The position numbers and the translations under genes were made by a program. The notes beneath the pieces were generated by a model. That model saw only the letters and a program-made list of their open reading frames with translations. It did not search any database and was not told where the DNA came from. This document shows positions 13,221-24,655 of a stretch of 64,000 nucleotides of DNA, in pieces. Numbering within the stretch: position 1 is the stretch's first letter; each line of letters opens with the position of its first letter. This DNA is from Purshia tridentata (Eukaryota > Streptophyta > Magnoliopsida > Rosales > Rosaceae), in assembly GCA_003254885.1 (NCBI GenBank), contig QANT01005941.1:18412-82411 (forward strand). The letters are read 5' to 3'.

Positions 13221-14723
13221 TGTCAAAGCTAAACTGCTAAAGTGAGGCTTTTCTGTGTATTATTATTATTTTTTGGTTCAATTATTTCAATGTATTTTGT
13301 CCCAAATTCAAGGGTCTGAATCAATGTATGGGCCTCCTAAGGCTCCACCCTGTCCCTCATGCTTTGGGAGTTTTTAGTTTCCTATTTAAGACTTTAAGAC
13401 CTACGAAATGACTAGGCATGTCCTCTCTAAAAAAGAAAGGAAAAAAAAAAAGCCTAATTAGTGGTCCAAAAATAAGTTGCTTTTGTAGGTTTGGTTTTGA
13501 TAATTATGGGCAAATGGTCCCTGAGACTGGAGAATGCCAGCTGATTAGGTCATGATCAAATCGGATGGTCAGGGATTGATTGTTAACATATTGAAAAGGT
13601 GGGCTCAATTGACCAAATTTTATGGACAGTGCTTCTTGTATGCCTAACAAGACTTTAATGGTGGTTGGATCATGAAACAAGGGTCATGATTTTAAATCAA
13701 AACCACATTAAAGAATTAACTTTATATATTGAAATAAAGAGAAAACATCCTTTGAACAAAAAATATTCAAAAACATTGACATAAATTTTATATATCATGC
13801 CATTTTGAAGACTTTCTTCATAGGTCCCAATTTAATATCTTACCAAAAAAAATGAAAGAACAATGATATATAAACTCCATTTACATTTTTGCCAAAAAGA
13901 AATCAGAACAAATTTTCTTTTGAATTTACATTAAGAATAAAACTTTAGAAATCTAGGACCGATTTGGTAATTTTTTCCAATATACATACAAATATACCAT
14001 CCCAATACCATTTTAAAATTGTTCATTTTCTTACCAAAATTGTTTTAATGACAATGAAATCAAAGTTTTGACAGGAAAGAGTAGAGGTTTATAAGGGAAA
14101 TAAAAAATGGGAAAAAATTTCTGAGTATTTCATACATGATGGGGTGACAAATCCTCTAAATAATATTCTTAAAAATTGTACATATGCTATCATTTGAGTG
14201 GTTTAGTTACCAATTGCACATAATTTTACAGTCATACAAAAAATTTTCCAAACGAGATCCTAGATTTGCTAGTCCAAAGAAATAAAATTTATATTTTTAA
14301 TACCATATTTGATAAATATTGTAAGATTCCATTTAGAATTGTAGATTTAAAATAAAATTGCCTTTTTTAATACCTTAGTTTGCTCAATTAGTCCTCAATT
14401 TCTTTTTCCTAGTGTGTGGAATTGCCAATTTGGTGGTGAGGCTGAAACCTCATGAAACTATTTCAAGTGAACAAAAAAATTTAGACCAAAAATAAATAAA
14501 TAAATAAACTTGAAATTTTTGTGATTTTTTTCAAAGTAATTTTATCACAAAAATGCTATTTCTAATGTTTTTTCGGAGTCTCCACTTTCCGGTTCCCCCT
14601 CCCCCCGGGATTGGATTTGGACTACCTATCTCAAACTAGAACCCCCTAAATCCGCGCCAAGATCATACCTGTCCAGCAAAACAAACACACCTCTTCCTTA
14701 AAGACCCTCGCATTTTTCAGTTG

Positions 14724-14738
14724 TTAGGGTTAGGGTTT
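14724..14738 (+). promoter_or_regulatory. Telo-box-like motif upstream of TSR2
   Basis: TTAGGGTTAGGGTTT about 27 bases before the start codon. Telo-boxes (AAACCCTAA on one strand) are known in plant promoters and leaders of ribosome-biogenesis and translation genes, which fits TSR2. Confidence 0.65.
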
Positions 14739-14764
14739 CAAGACAGAGACTCAGAGAGGCTGAA

Positions 14765-16469
14765 ATGGAGGCTGAGAGAAAGCTATCAGCGGAGGCTGGG
14801 GCCGTACTCCGAGAAGGTATAGGGTTAGTTCTTTTTCGATGGTCAGCGCTTCAATTGGCCGTTGACAACGAGTGGGGTGGCCGTGACTCGCGCCGAAAAG
14901 CGGAGCAACTCGGCACCAATATCTTCTCCTGGTTTAATCACTCAATTGGTACTTAATTCACTCGCTGAAATCATCAAATTTGTCTTTTATTTTGAGATTT
15001 GAGTTTGAAATTTTGATTTGCTGCTATTTTGAGTGCATTATTATACCAAGATTGAGTTTTTGTAAGGAAATCTAAATTCATTATTTTTAAGCTTGTTAGA
15101 GCTCAATCCAGGTCTTCGAGAATGGAATTAAGATTCAGTTGGGAATTTATCTGGGAAAATAAGAATCTTTTCACAAGAATTGTCATTTTTTGTGCTGAAA
15201 TCTGCTGTGTGCTTCCTTTATCACTAGAATGATCACAATGGTCAATATGTGTTATTTTCAGAGCCTCTTTACATATATGATTTAGAAGAAATGCTCAATG
15301 ATCCTATGATTTCTCTCAACACTGTGACAGAGGACACATTAGTACAAAATTAAAGTATGTGTCATAAACTAAACACTTTGAAATGTGTCTCCTAAACTAC
15401 AATAGACCCCATAGTATGTGTCCTAAATGGAAAATTTTCCCAAGATTTATTATTGTTAAGATTCTGGTGGGAAACTCAAAAGTAATTAGCTTGCTCTGTC
15501 GATAGTGTGACTTTAAAGGGGGAACTATTACAAAGGTTCGTGATAAGTGTGTTCCGCATGTTCACCTAACCACCTGCACTTGGTTAACCATTGTAGTTTT
15601 AGAAGCTCAAACGTTTTAGCATCAACTACAGCTGACATCAACGTACCACATCATTTCTGCTGTTGTCAGCTGAGAATCTCAGCTGCATCTCCAGTCATTC
15701 CAAAACATTTCACACTTATTTTTTCAGATAGACAATTCACAAGGACTATTTTCATGTGATCTCCATCATTTCTGTAAACTAGTGGATATCAGTGATGCCA
15801 TTTTTTGACTGGTGGTGGTTTCTATCTTTATGGTGTTCGTATTTTTTTTTCTCTGTTTTACCCAGGTAGCTGAAAAGTTAATGATTATGCATGAAGTACG
15901 TTTAGGTTGTAATTACAAGTCTATTGAAAGCCTAAGGGAAGCGAATCATCATAGAGTTTCCATTCCTCATATTAGACAGGTAAGTCATATTTGAACCCTC
16001 AGCCTTAAAGTTCTTAATATGATAAAAAAAATTTATGGGAATATGGTGTCTTGGTATTCCATGCGTTTAACAATTGTTAGTGTACTGAAGTAAACTCATT
16101 GTGGACATTGTTTCATGAGAGGTCTTTGGACTGTGTGCAAGAATGGCTTTCTTGCTCATATGAGCCAAATCTGAGTGTGGCAGAGTGAGTATGATAAGTT
16201 GAAATGATATGCCTTACAGTTCTCTTCATTATCTTCCTTACTCATACCAGGTTGTAAATGATGATGATGATAGTGATGAAGACGATGATGATAGAGATGA
16301 TAGCATTGGAAATGATGATTCATCAAACATGATGGTGGACACACATGAGTCTCCTTCAAATTTGAATCCAGTAGACAAGTCAGACAATGAACTAAAGCCC
16401 AATCTGGCAGTTGAAGCAGATGGTTGGGAGGTAGTTGGACCAAAACGAAATAGGGGTAAAAGGAATTAG
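14765..16469 (+). CDS. TSR2: Pre-rRNA-processing protein TSR2 homologue
   Basis: Exons join(14765..14948, 15262..15341, 15866..15979, 16251..16469), 597 nt, 198 residues. The N-terminal half has the conserved TSR2 core (FRWSALQLAVDNEWGGRDSR, KAEQL, EPLYIYDLEEML, VAEKLMIMHE). The C-terminal half is acidic (DDDDSDEDDDDRDD) and ends with the conserved GWEVVGPKRNRGKRN. TSR2 is the escort chaperone of ribosomal protein eS26 and acts in 20S pre-rRNA maturation in nucleus and cytosol. Exon 2 is odd: an in-frame stop follows soon after the weak donor chosen here (TTA/GTACAA), and the join TEDTL-VAEKLM looks two or three residues shorter than family members I recall. A degenerate repeat starts right behind this donor. 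The gene is probably functional, but exon 2 deserves transcript evidence. Confidence 0.85.
15352..15436. repeat. Degenerate ~29 bp repeat behind TSR2 exon 2
   Basis: Three imperfect copies of a unit containing TATGTGTC(A/C)TAAA at about 15356, 15384 and 15414, each followed by an AC/TA-rich spacer. It begins within about 15 bases of the proposed exon 2 donor site. Confidence 0.6.
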
Positions 16470-18173
16470 GTTCAACCCCTAATCATATGCTATTCCGTTA
16501 TACACAATATATTATTCTTAATATTGTTGTGATTTTTTTGTTCTTTCCCAAGTAGAGTGAATGTATGTTTACCCGGTTGTTTCCATACCATGTTTGGTAA
16601 GTTTCCCAACAGAGTTGGTGTTTGCACCCTTCAATTAAAAAAACTCAGACGACAAAGCTTTTCCAATATTGTTTTGTCCTTTGTCTCAAGATCACAAGGA
16701 ACTAAAGTGATGTCTATCAGATGCTGTGATGCTAATGATGTTCATGAATGCAAGAGATTAGGTCGGCTGATTGAAAAAATGTAAGTTGTGTACTGGAGTC
16801 AACGAATGTGAAATCGAGCATACCAGAAAATGTAGACACATTGTATATCTCAAGCATGTACAACCTCTCTTATAGCCCCTATATTGGATCTCCCTGTTAT
16901 GTTGTAGGTTTCACAACAATATTTATATTCGACATGTCCTAAAATTCTCAATTACACATGGTGTGATGGAAGACAAAGGGATGTGGGTTATTTGATGGAA
17001 GACAAGGAGGTGTGGGTAGTTTGAGCTTCACACAAAAGAGACAGCCATAATTGAAAAAGATTGGTCAATGACCTGTTTTCACTGTAATTTTATATTTTAA
17101 GTCTGCTTTGAGCCTATCCCAGAAAAAAAAAGATCCTTAGAAACGAAAGGAAAAAAAGAAAAGGGGAAAGAAAGAAAAGAAACAAGTCATTAATGCAAAC
17201 AGCTTGAAGATGGAAGAATGGCCACCCGTGCTTTTCCAACAGAATACTGTCTGGGGATGTGATGCAAAACATGCCCAACAGCTAATGTTTCCAAGTAGAT
17301 TGATTGTTCCTCTCTTTCCCAAACATTTACAATGCTCACTTATTGCTATAATAATACTCTTTTTCCAAAAACTTCAAATGTAAGATAAGTCAATTTCTCT
17401 TCATAAAGCATGGATATCATATGACCATATATGCCGACTATTGATAGTATTTTTATGCCTCTTCCAAAGAGAAAAACAAAACAGAGGAAATTGATCTTAA
17501 TCAATCATTATTAAATATTATTGCCCAACGAAATGCATAAAAAAATGTAGGCATGAACATGGGTGACCCTGTAAGACTATTGGGAAGAACAAAACCCATG
17601 TGAGTTGAGCACTATTTAAAAATGTGGTATATGGGGATATACAATGACCAAAGAATGGAATACAAAAAGAGAAAATATACATATAAGGAAGATGATTTTG
17701 ACACTCTAAAAGTGACGTCTTGCACTCCTGTATACTCTTAGACATGAGTGTATAAGGTTAATTTTAGAGTGCCAAAAACATTCCCGTGAATATTAGACCA
17801 CATGATTTGCTAGGCCTGGTGAAAAAAGTAAAAATTCATTCTTTGATTTGGAAGGTGCTACCCAAGAGGAACGAAAGAAGAATCTGGAAGAGTGTTATCA
17901 AGTTATCAGCACTGCAATGCTTGCTGTTGATTTAAATTCTAAAGGCTCGGATGGGATGGAGTGCACATATGCTCCTTCATGGGTACGACAACTTTAAAAG
18001 GGGGAACAAAAAAAATAAAAATGGAAGCCGACCATCTTACTGAAAATGAAGGATTATTGCTTCTCATATTGGGATGTGGACTCTGATCTCAATAAAACAC
18101 ATATAAATATAACAAATCAGATATTCTACAGTTCTTTCATGCTTCGTTTTCTTTCTACACAGAAAACAGAGCG
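16470..18173. other. Intergenic region, tail-to-tail (TSR2 / RPAC1)
   Basis: Begins with the TSR2 3' UTR. An open frame around 16557-16784 has no recognisable domain and I do not call it. A 60-codon protein-like stretch near 17804-17998 is listed as a possible gene relic. The rest is AT-rich and shows nothing further. Confidence 0.5.
17804..17998 (+). pseudogene. Unidentified coding relic (about 60 codons)
   Basis: Between two stop codons the plus strand reads FARPGEKSKNSFFDLEGATQ, then EERKKNLEECYQVISTAMLA, then VDLNSKGSDGMECTYAPSWV. Residue use is balanced and protein-like, unlike the AT-rich surroundings. There is no clear start, and a stop follows. I do not recognise the family. It may be one exon or the remains of a gene; a neighbour ATG with MEADHLTENEGLLL follows in another frame, hinting at a frameshifted continuation. 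Confidence 0.3.
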
Positions 18174-21100
18174 TCAAGAAAGATCAGAAATAACGCGTTC
18201 ACACTTGTCTTCCAATATCTTCACAGCTTCAGTAAAGAGCACTTCAGGAGATAATACCCCAGTTGATTCAATGTTAACTGTGTGAGAGAGGAAGATAGGG
18301 AGTTAGAATTCTCAAAACATTAATAGAAACAAATAGTGCTATATTGAAACTTCCTCCTACATAAACCCTACAGGACTCTTCAATTATTATCTACCTGATG
18401 TAAGCATTGATATCGAAGAAAATCTAGTAAGGTCATAACTGACAATGATCCCAATTGCTGACTTCTAGAGATTTATAAATTTTATACACCACCATGTTCA
18501 GATAATGTTTTTTCGTTTTGATTAGGAACTATGCATATATAATCTACAACTCAAATATAGATGTATCCTCATTTTAGTCCTTATGTAAAAATCAAAGAGC
18601 TGCTCAGAATTTTCAAGTACTGGGTTTATGACTGTTGACCAAATAATTATTATCTAATCAGTGCAGAATCAATAAAAAAATAAAATCTTTAAGTCCAGAT
18701 GATTAATTGAAAAAAAAAATTAGGCCAGTACAAAGGATCTGGTTGACTGAAAATTACTATCCAATTAATGAAGTCGGGGATTTTCCATGTTCTGGGTAAG
18801 TGATTTACAAATCAAAACATTGAAACTGAAATTTTTACAGTTTTGCCACAAGGATTAAAGCTACAGTTTTAGAAAACTGTCAATAAGGAATTTGGTAATT
18901 CCAGCTTTGATTAAAAATAAAAATTACTTACATATGAAGTGATCCTTAACACGCCGTAATGACACAGAATTCTCCCATTCCTTCCCTTCTCTGATGCACT
19001 CCCTACACAGTGTGCAAGCTCGTGGTCTGGCTACAGTAGCCCTTTTTCTACCTGCCAAACAGTCAAATTATCAATCAAGCACTCCAGAAAATGAAAAAAA
19101 AAAAAAGAAGAAGCAAAATAATACGTATTTCTAAGCAAGTGCAAATATAATAAGTAATAGTTTTTATACTCCTAATATTGGGACAAGCCCACATCATTGT
19201 ATCATTTTTTGGAAAAATTCTTTGCAATCAGTCTAGTATCTAAAACAATAAATAACATAAAAGGAAAATCATCTAACCATGGCCAATATCTTCAATATCA
19301 AAAACTTTAACTGGGCATGTTGCCACAAGTTTCTCAGCCAGCTGATCTTCAATATCTTGCAATAGTACAACCTAAAATAAAAAAGAACCAGAATTTTTAA
19401 GATGACTTCTGGATAATCTTCACAGCGTTAAGAGGCAATACTGAATACCACATTCCCTTACCTCAGGAAGCATCCTATACCAAGCAGGGGCAACTGGGGA
19501 CCATTTTGCATGTGTTTTACCCATGCCCTTAACAGCATGTGCTTCCAGTTCAATTTCCTAAGCAGTGGTAAACTTAATGTCACTTTAAAAATAAATGCAA
19601 AAGAATGCGAAACATTCTCTCACTACTTGAAAGAATAACTATTGAAATTGATAAGATAATAGTCGGCCATAATGCAAAAGGCTGAAGTAGAGTATTTGGC
19701 CTCCCCTCATAATTCACCCAATCTCCACCTATGCTAATGAGATAGTATTCAGCCTTATTATTTGACCAGGTAAATCTCCACCAAATAAGATATTACCCAA
19801 AGACCATTTATTTCAAAAGAGCAAGAGATATGAGAACAGTATAATGAACAAGTGATATTATTTCTGAATAACTTATAGTTACATTTTAGTCAAACAATAA
19901 TTGGAGTGACATGCTCCAGCTATCAATACTTGAGCCTGTGCTGAAATAATATCAGCTGATCATTTAAATTATACTGTTCTCGTATCACTTGCTCTTTTGA
20001 AATAACTTACAGTTGCATTTTAGACAATCAATAATTGGAGTCATTTGCTCCAGTTATCAATACTTGAGTCTCTGCTTATGTTGCAGAGACGAAAGTGTTT
20101 ACCATGCTTTTTGAGCAATGAACAGAAGTATACAAAAACAATGAAAGGGTTACCTGACCAGGGCCCAGTTTAGCAATTATAATATCTCCACTAGTGGGAC
20201 CAATTGGATTGCTGGAAAATTCTGGCAGGGAATCCTGGCTGCAAGTAAATGATGTGTAGGTTTTTGGTTTTGAGGATGAATGCGACTTTGAATCTTCTGA
20301 TTCCAAAGGAAACTCACTCCCATTTGGCAACCAAACCAATTCATTTGACTTTACTGCATAATACATTGCAAAATCATCAAGAAGAAAATTCCTACCAACG
20401 GTCATGGAGGAGTGGTTTATAAACTTATTGATATTATAAGTATTTTTACCGTCACCGATAAAGAGCTGTACCTGTAAGACGTTGCCCATCTCGTTCACAG
20501 CGAACATGGAGCTTAAAAACAATGGTGTTTCTTTCATTTGCCGTAAGACCAGTATTAGTATCTATAATGTAAAATATGAAAGTGAAAAACGTCAGTAACC
20601 CAAAAACATAAGAGATAATAAACAAAACAGAAATTATCACATTATATAAAAAATATATGAAGCCAAAGAACCTGCATATTCAAACAATCTTGGGTCAGCC
20701 TTGATCGGAATGAGACCCAACCTGTGGGCAAGCACTTCATCTTGGATTACTGATGTATTGTTTGCAATAAGAACTTTTTCAATAGCCATGGTGGGAACCT
20801 ACACTTGAATCAATTAAGAAATTTAGGATCAGAATTGAGAATATGTACTTCCAACTCAAATGCAATTCTCAAAAGGACACCTAGCATTCATCCTAGAGAT
20901 GGTACAAAACTACAAACTAAGAGAAATATACAAATTTCCATATAATCGTGTATATCAAAATGGGAGAAATAATTGAACTGCAAAGAACTTCTCCCTCCCT
21001 TACACAAACTAAACTTCCATATACACATCAGAATGGTGTATGCAATATTAACCTGTGCAAAGAATAATTCTCATCAAGCATATTCACAAATTTTAATATC

Positions 21101-21743
21101 TTAAAAAAGAAATTCAAACCTCAGCTATGAGAATTCTCCGGAAGGCATTGGCAATTGCTGGATCAATGCCAATCATATCAAATTCCATTTCATCCTCTGT
21201 AAGCCGAATCACTTCAACTCTAAAGTTGTCGCAGAAGCTATCCAACGAATCATTAACGACTCCCATTGATGCATAAGCACCAGAATATTGTGATGTATCA
21301 GTCTGCAAACAATAAGAAGAAAAAAAATCCATCAATCCATCTCCTCACTGCCATAATGGGAATAATGAAAGAGAGTTTAAAATCAACTTTTTCGTTTCCT
21401 AAAAAATTGATAAACAAATTAAAATAAACTGAAAACATAAATTATAAATTTTAGAAAACAAAAACTGAAAAATAAAAAACTATTGTACATGAATGGGAGC
21501 ATCAGCCTTGCAGTGGACACGTGTCCTCTGGAAGTCAAGGTGTGGAGGTAGTTTCCCCATTGGAACATCTGAGAGCTTCTCTATAAACTCCAACGATCCT
21601 GTGGATTTCTCTTTCACAGACTCTGCTCCTTCAGACTCTGAATTTGACGTGGTATCTTCATTATCAGACGACATCGTTTCCTCTTTCACTTCTTGACTAG
21701 CTATATCCGTCACTGCCAATCTCTCTTTATCACTATCACCCAC
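18174..21743 (-). CDS. RPAC1: DNA-directed RNA polymerases I and III subunit RPAC1 (AC40)
   Basis: Nine exons, complement(join(18174..18277, 18932..19051, 19278..19371, 19462..19557, 20154..20353, 20472..20561, 20672..20798, 21120..21302, 21489..21743)), 1269 nt, 422 residues. Shows the RPB3/RpoA-like dimerisation part: [43 protein letters not shown]-type [20 protein letters not shown], then [20 protein letters not shown] and the Cys cluster [14 protein letters not shown]-like (read [11 protein letters not shown]). RPAC1 pairs with RPAC2 to nucleate assembly of Pol I and Pol III. A ~60-residue acidic, serine-rich N-terminal extension precedes the core, and a serine-rich insert follows the LPNGSEF motif. 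Intron 5 carries an inverted-repeat element (separate entry). All frames join exactly at GT-AG borders. Confidence 0.93.
19811..20077. mobile_element. Foldback/MITE-like inverted repeat inside an RPAC1 intron
   Basis: Arms 19811-19842 and 19971-20002 are reverse complements at 30 of 32 positions by eye (TTTCAAAAGAGCAAGAGATA ... against its complement). A second layer is a direct repeat of about 78 bases, 19865-19942 and 19999-20077, sharing ATAATTGGAG, GCTCCAG and TATCAATACTTGAG. The whole block sits in intron 5 of RPAC1 (19558-20153). No known transposon end is recognised. Confidence 0.65.
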
Positions 21744-21814
21744 ACACTCTTATTGATTTTAAAGTTAGGGTTCTGATCTTCTGGGTTTAGTGGAAGAGAG
21801 TGAGTTGCAAAATT

Positions 21815-21914
21815 GGGGTTTAGGGTTTAGCAGCGAGAGAGATAAAGAAGAGGAAAATGGGCCTGTCTTAATCAACTGTGGGCCGAACGTAGTGTTAGCC
21901 GCCAAAGTGGCCCA
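21815..21914 (-). promoter_or_regulatory. RPAC1 promoter motifs: telo-box-like plus three site II (TGGGCC)
   Basis: GGGGTTTAGGGTTTAG at 21815-21830 (telo-box type on the minus strand), TGGGCC at 21858-21863 and 21879-21884, and its complement GGCCCA at 21909-21914. This pairing is known from plant promoters of ribosomal and cell-growth genes and suits an RNA polymerase I/III subunit. Confidence 0.6.
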
Positions 21915-22969
21915 GTTCTGATAGTATGATCCAGGTTCTACTAGTGCAATAGGCTTTGTCTGAGAGATGGGTTATGTGCTATTGCTTTGCTTGTAAATGA
22001 ATCGGCTATATAGAGCATTTTTATTATTATTATTTTTAAATCTTTAATTCAATAATATTAGAACCTGCGACTTCAAGTGTAAGGGTAAATTTCTTAGGCA
22101 ATAGAACTACAAGTCTATAAACCTTTACAATATAGACATGATTAAAATATAATATATTAACTAGTTATTAGTCTAATAATATTATTTTCTACAATATAGA
22201 CATCTCTTAATTTGTTTTTTGGCCAATTACTTACATCTCTAAATCTGTATAACCATTACATTATATTGAAATTTATCTGATGTTTTCTTTAATTACTAAA
22301 ATTTGAAGAAAACGGACTATCATTAATATTATGTTGGAATTTTCCAAAGTCACCCATCAAAAGATATTTGTGGAGGCAGAGAAATATAGAACCTCTTTAA
22401 CTTTAAGATAAACAGTAGCAAATTCTTGAATAGAATTTATGAATTTGAAAGCATCACAATCCACAGCAAAGCAGGGCCATCGCCAACCACCAAGTGAGAC
22501 AATCATTTTTATCATTGACATGGTATCTTATCCCAAATCCCAATCATCATCTTCATGAGCAGAGAAGTTGATTAATATTTGCCATTCCATTCACCAATGA
22601 AATTGAAATATTGTCCTTCCTTCCATGCATTGTCTTTGTCACAAAGGTTAAAGTTTTGACAGATGAGAAGTCAGTAATCAGTGACACTCGAGTACCCAGT
22701 AGCAGCAAATAGCAATGAACCCAAATGGCCAAGTCAAAAATATGGACCATGTAACAGAAACCCACTTGTTCATAGGTGTGTATCATGCTGACATGGGCAC
22801 TGAACCACCAAGATAGAAAACCCAAATGACAATCCAATATTTCATTCTTGAAAAGACAATGATCAGTAGGATGGGCTTGTCCATCTTTCACTAGCTTGTT
22901 AATTATTTGTCTTATATTTATTATACTTGCAAGTTGGGGCACAACATGATAAAGACGAGAACTGAAATA

Positions 22970-23975
22970 AATGAGCCCAGATTAGGTGGTTGGGATGCTT
23001 GACTTTGATTTCTTAAAGTAGTGGAATCTAGCAGGGACAACTAGTGCAATAATAATAATACTGTATGGCCAGCTGAAATTAAAGAATGCCCCTTAATTCT
23101 ACGACTTCCTTAATCGATTAATAAAAGCGACTTTTAAAATTATTGTTGGGGTGTTGGCTCTTGAATCTGTATTTTCTACATTATTTTAAAGAATATTCTA
23201 TCTACTAAATTAATTAAGGTTTTGCTCTCCCTTCTTTGTTTCTTTCTAAAATCATAGTACTGTATTGATCACAGGCTCATAGCATATATATATTACAATA
23301 AAAGTTTAATTAAAAATCATAATTTAAGTTACACTTCATGTGAGTGTGCCACTTGTGAGTTTAACTCCTAATGAAGTATTTGAATCCTGGTTGACATGGT
23401 TATGTGGCTTTTGACCAATCTGCATGATACCAAAGTTTAGGCTAAAAGCCTAAAACAACTCATTTCTTCAAAAAGAAACTACCAGCATTGCTTTATTTGT
23501 AAAAGTACAGTCTGTATCATGCAAAGCTTGTGTACGTGTACTGCAGAAACAAGACAAAAGACAAGTAGAGCATACTTTGTGGAGAGCAGACTATTTACTC
23601 AGCTTGATATGCTTGCAATATTTCTTTGTCTAGTGTTGATGATGATGTTATGACCATCGTAGGATCGTAGCCGAGGACCATCGTGGCCGACGAATATTCC
23701 AAAATACATTACGTTAGATAAACACATCTTTTTAACTCTCAAATCTTAACGATTTCACTTGTTTATTATTATATATTAATTTTTTTAACGCTAAATATGT
23801 TTATATGTTAAATGGTATTTATACCATAGACGAACTTCATGGCAGATTGGTGAAGATGAAGCTGTACATGTAATTAGTTTGCCTTACTTTGCAGATTGAG
23901 AATTTGGTCTTCTGTAATTGAATAATTCATTTTATTTCATGATTTGAGCTATTGAATGCGAATATATGCCTTAAA
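22970..23975 (+). pseudogene. Ghost copy of an OPT gene: flanks only, coding part missing
   Basis: Three blocks line up, in order, with the surroundings of the two intact OPT genes. (a) 22980-23115 resembles 28640-28760 (distal upstream: GATTAG-GG, GGATGC-TGACTTTGA, ATTCTAC). (b) About 23400-23590 resembles 24850-24990 and 28955-29240 (promoter/leader: CTTTTGACC, GCATGATACCA, AAAGAAACTACC, GCATTGCTTT, GCTTGTGTAC, GCAGAAACAAGA). (c) About 23625-23970 resembles the 3' UTRs at 28170-28345 and 32440-32580 (GATGATGATG, TTCATGGCAGATTGGT, GATGAAGCTGTA). Nothing OPT-coding lies between (b) and (c), only about 40-230 bases. It is best read as a third tandem copy that lost its whole coding region. Confidence 0.6.
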
Positions 23976-24320
23976 CTGAAACATGTGGCACATATAATAA
24001 TCTATAATTGTAGATATGCCATTTAGTCATTTCTCATGGAATCATGGGTAAGAAATCATTTGAATAGAGTCACACACAGTCACACAACTCAGATCTCTAC
24101 TCTACCAGTGCCAGCTTTCAAAGAAGTTGACTAATTAATGGACCAAACACATCACTAATATGGAAGTCATAACAGCTTTCAATTAGTCCCATAATTTCAT
24201 ACTTTCAACTACCCGATTTTAATCAATTAGCTGTCAACCCCAAAAATTGGAATTCATATCCACCACACGTTGTAACCAGAGAAATTCTAGAGTATCATAT
24301 TTTTCATGTCTATATATATA

Positions 24321-24549
24321 GCATAAATAGCCATTTTGTTAATTGAAGATTTTTTCGTCTATTTACATATTTTTTATTTAAATTTATATTTTAATAGCAT
24401 TATGTAAAGTTCTTTTTAAGGGTGAAATGATTTTTTTCATTTAAAAGTTACCATTTGTTTTTCATGCATCATTTATCCCTTCTTCATTTCATGCTAAATT
24501 TAGATGAAAAATCCTCAATTAACAAAATTGAAAAAATGACTATTTACTC
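24321..24549. mobile_element. MITE-like foldback element with TA-rich borders
   Basis: Left arm 24321-24360 (GCATAAATAGCCATTTTGTT, AATTGAAGATTTTTTC) is matched by the reverse complement of the right arm 24502-24549 (GATGAAAAATCCTCAATTAA ... GACTATTTACTC), allowing one ~10-base insertion and a few mismatches. Both sides are bordered by (TA)n, which may represent a TA target duplication as in Stowaway/Mariner-like MITEs, though the usual CTCCCTCC ends are absent. It contains no coding frame. Confidence 0.6.
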
Positions 24550-24638
24550 ATATATATATATTACCGTTTTTCATATGTAGAAACCCAGATAGGCAGATGT
24601 TAAATTTATCTCACCACGTATTTGGGTTATATAAGTAG

Positions 24639-24655
24639 TTTTTTTTTTTTTTTTT
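24639..24655. repeat. Poly-T tract
   Basis: Seventeen consecutive T residues; may be the poly-A end of a retroposed sequence on the minus strand, but no element was recognised beside it. Confidence 0.7.

Larger units (their letters stand above)
11922..14764. other. Intergenic region between divergent kinase and TSR2 genes
   Basis: On the minus strand 11922 to about 12054 looks like 5' UTR of the kinase: an acceptor (TTTGTAG) at about 12055-12058 and a matching donor (CAG/GTACCC) near 12836 suggest a ~780-base leader intron. The promoter end is full of simple repeats (12845-12867, 12897-12920, 13159-13220). From 13250 to about 14580 the sequence is AT-rich with no recognisable gene. The last 60 bases hold the TSR2 promoter motif listed separately. 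Confidence 0.5.

Noticed and set aside
13033-13245. Frame rich in Arg-Glu repeats
   Set aside because: Product of the GA microsatellite and poly-G tract, with an undetermined base.
16557-16784. Open frame of 75 codons after TSR2 (MNVCLPGCFHTMFGKF...)
   Set aside because: No domain, no promoter logic, lies in the expected TSR2 3' UTR and downstream spacer.
24639-24655. Poly-T tract as the end of a retrogene
   Set aside because: No coding similarity or target duplication next to it.
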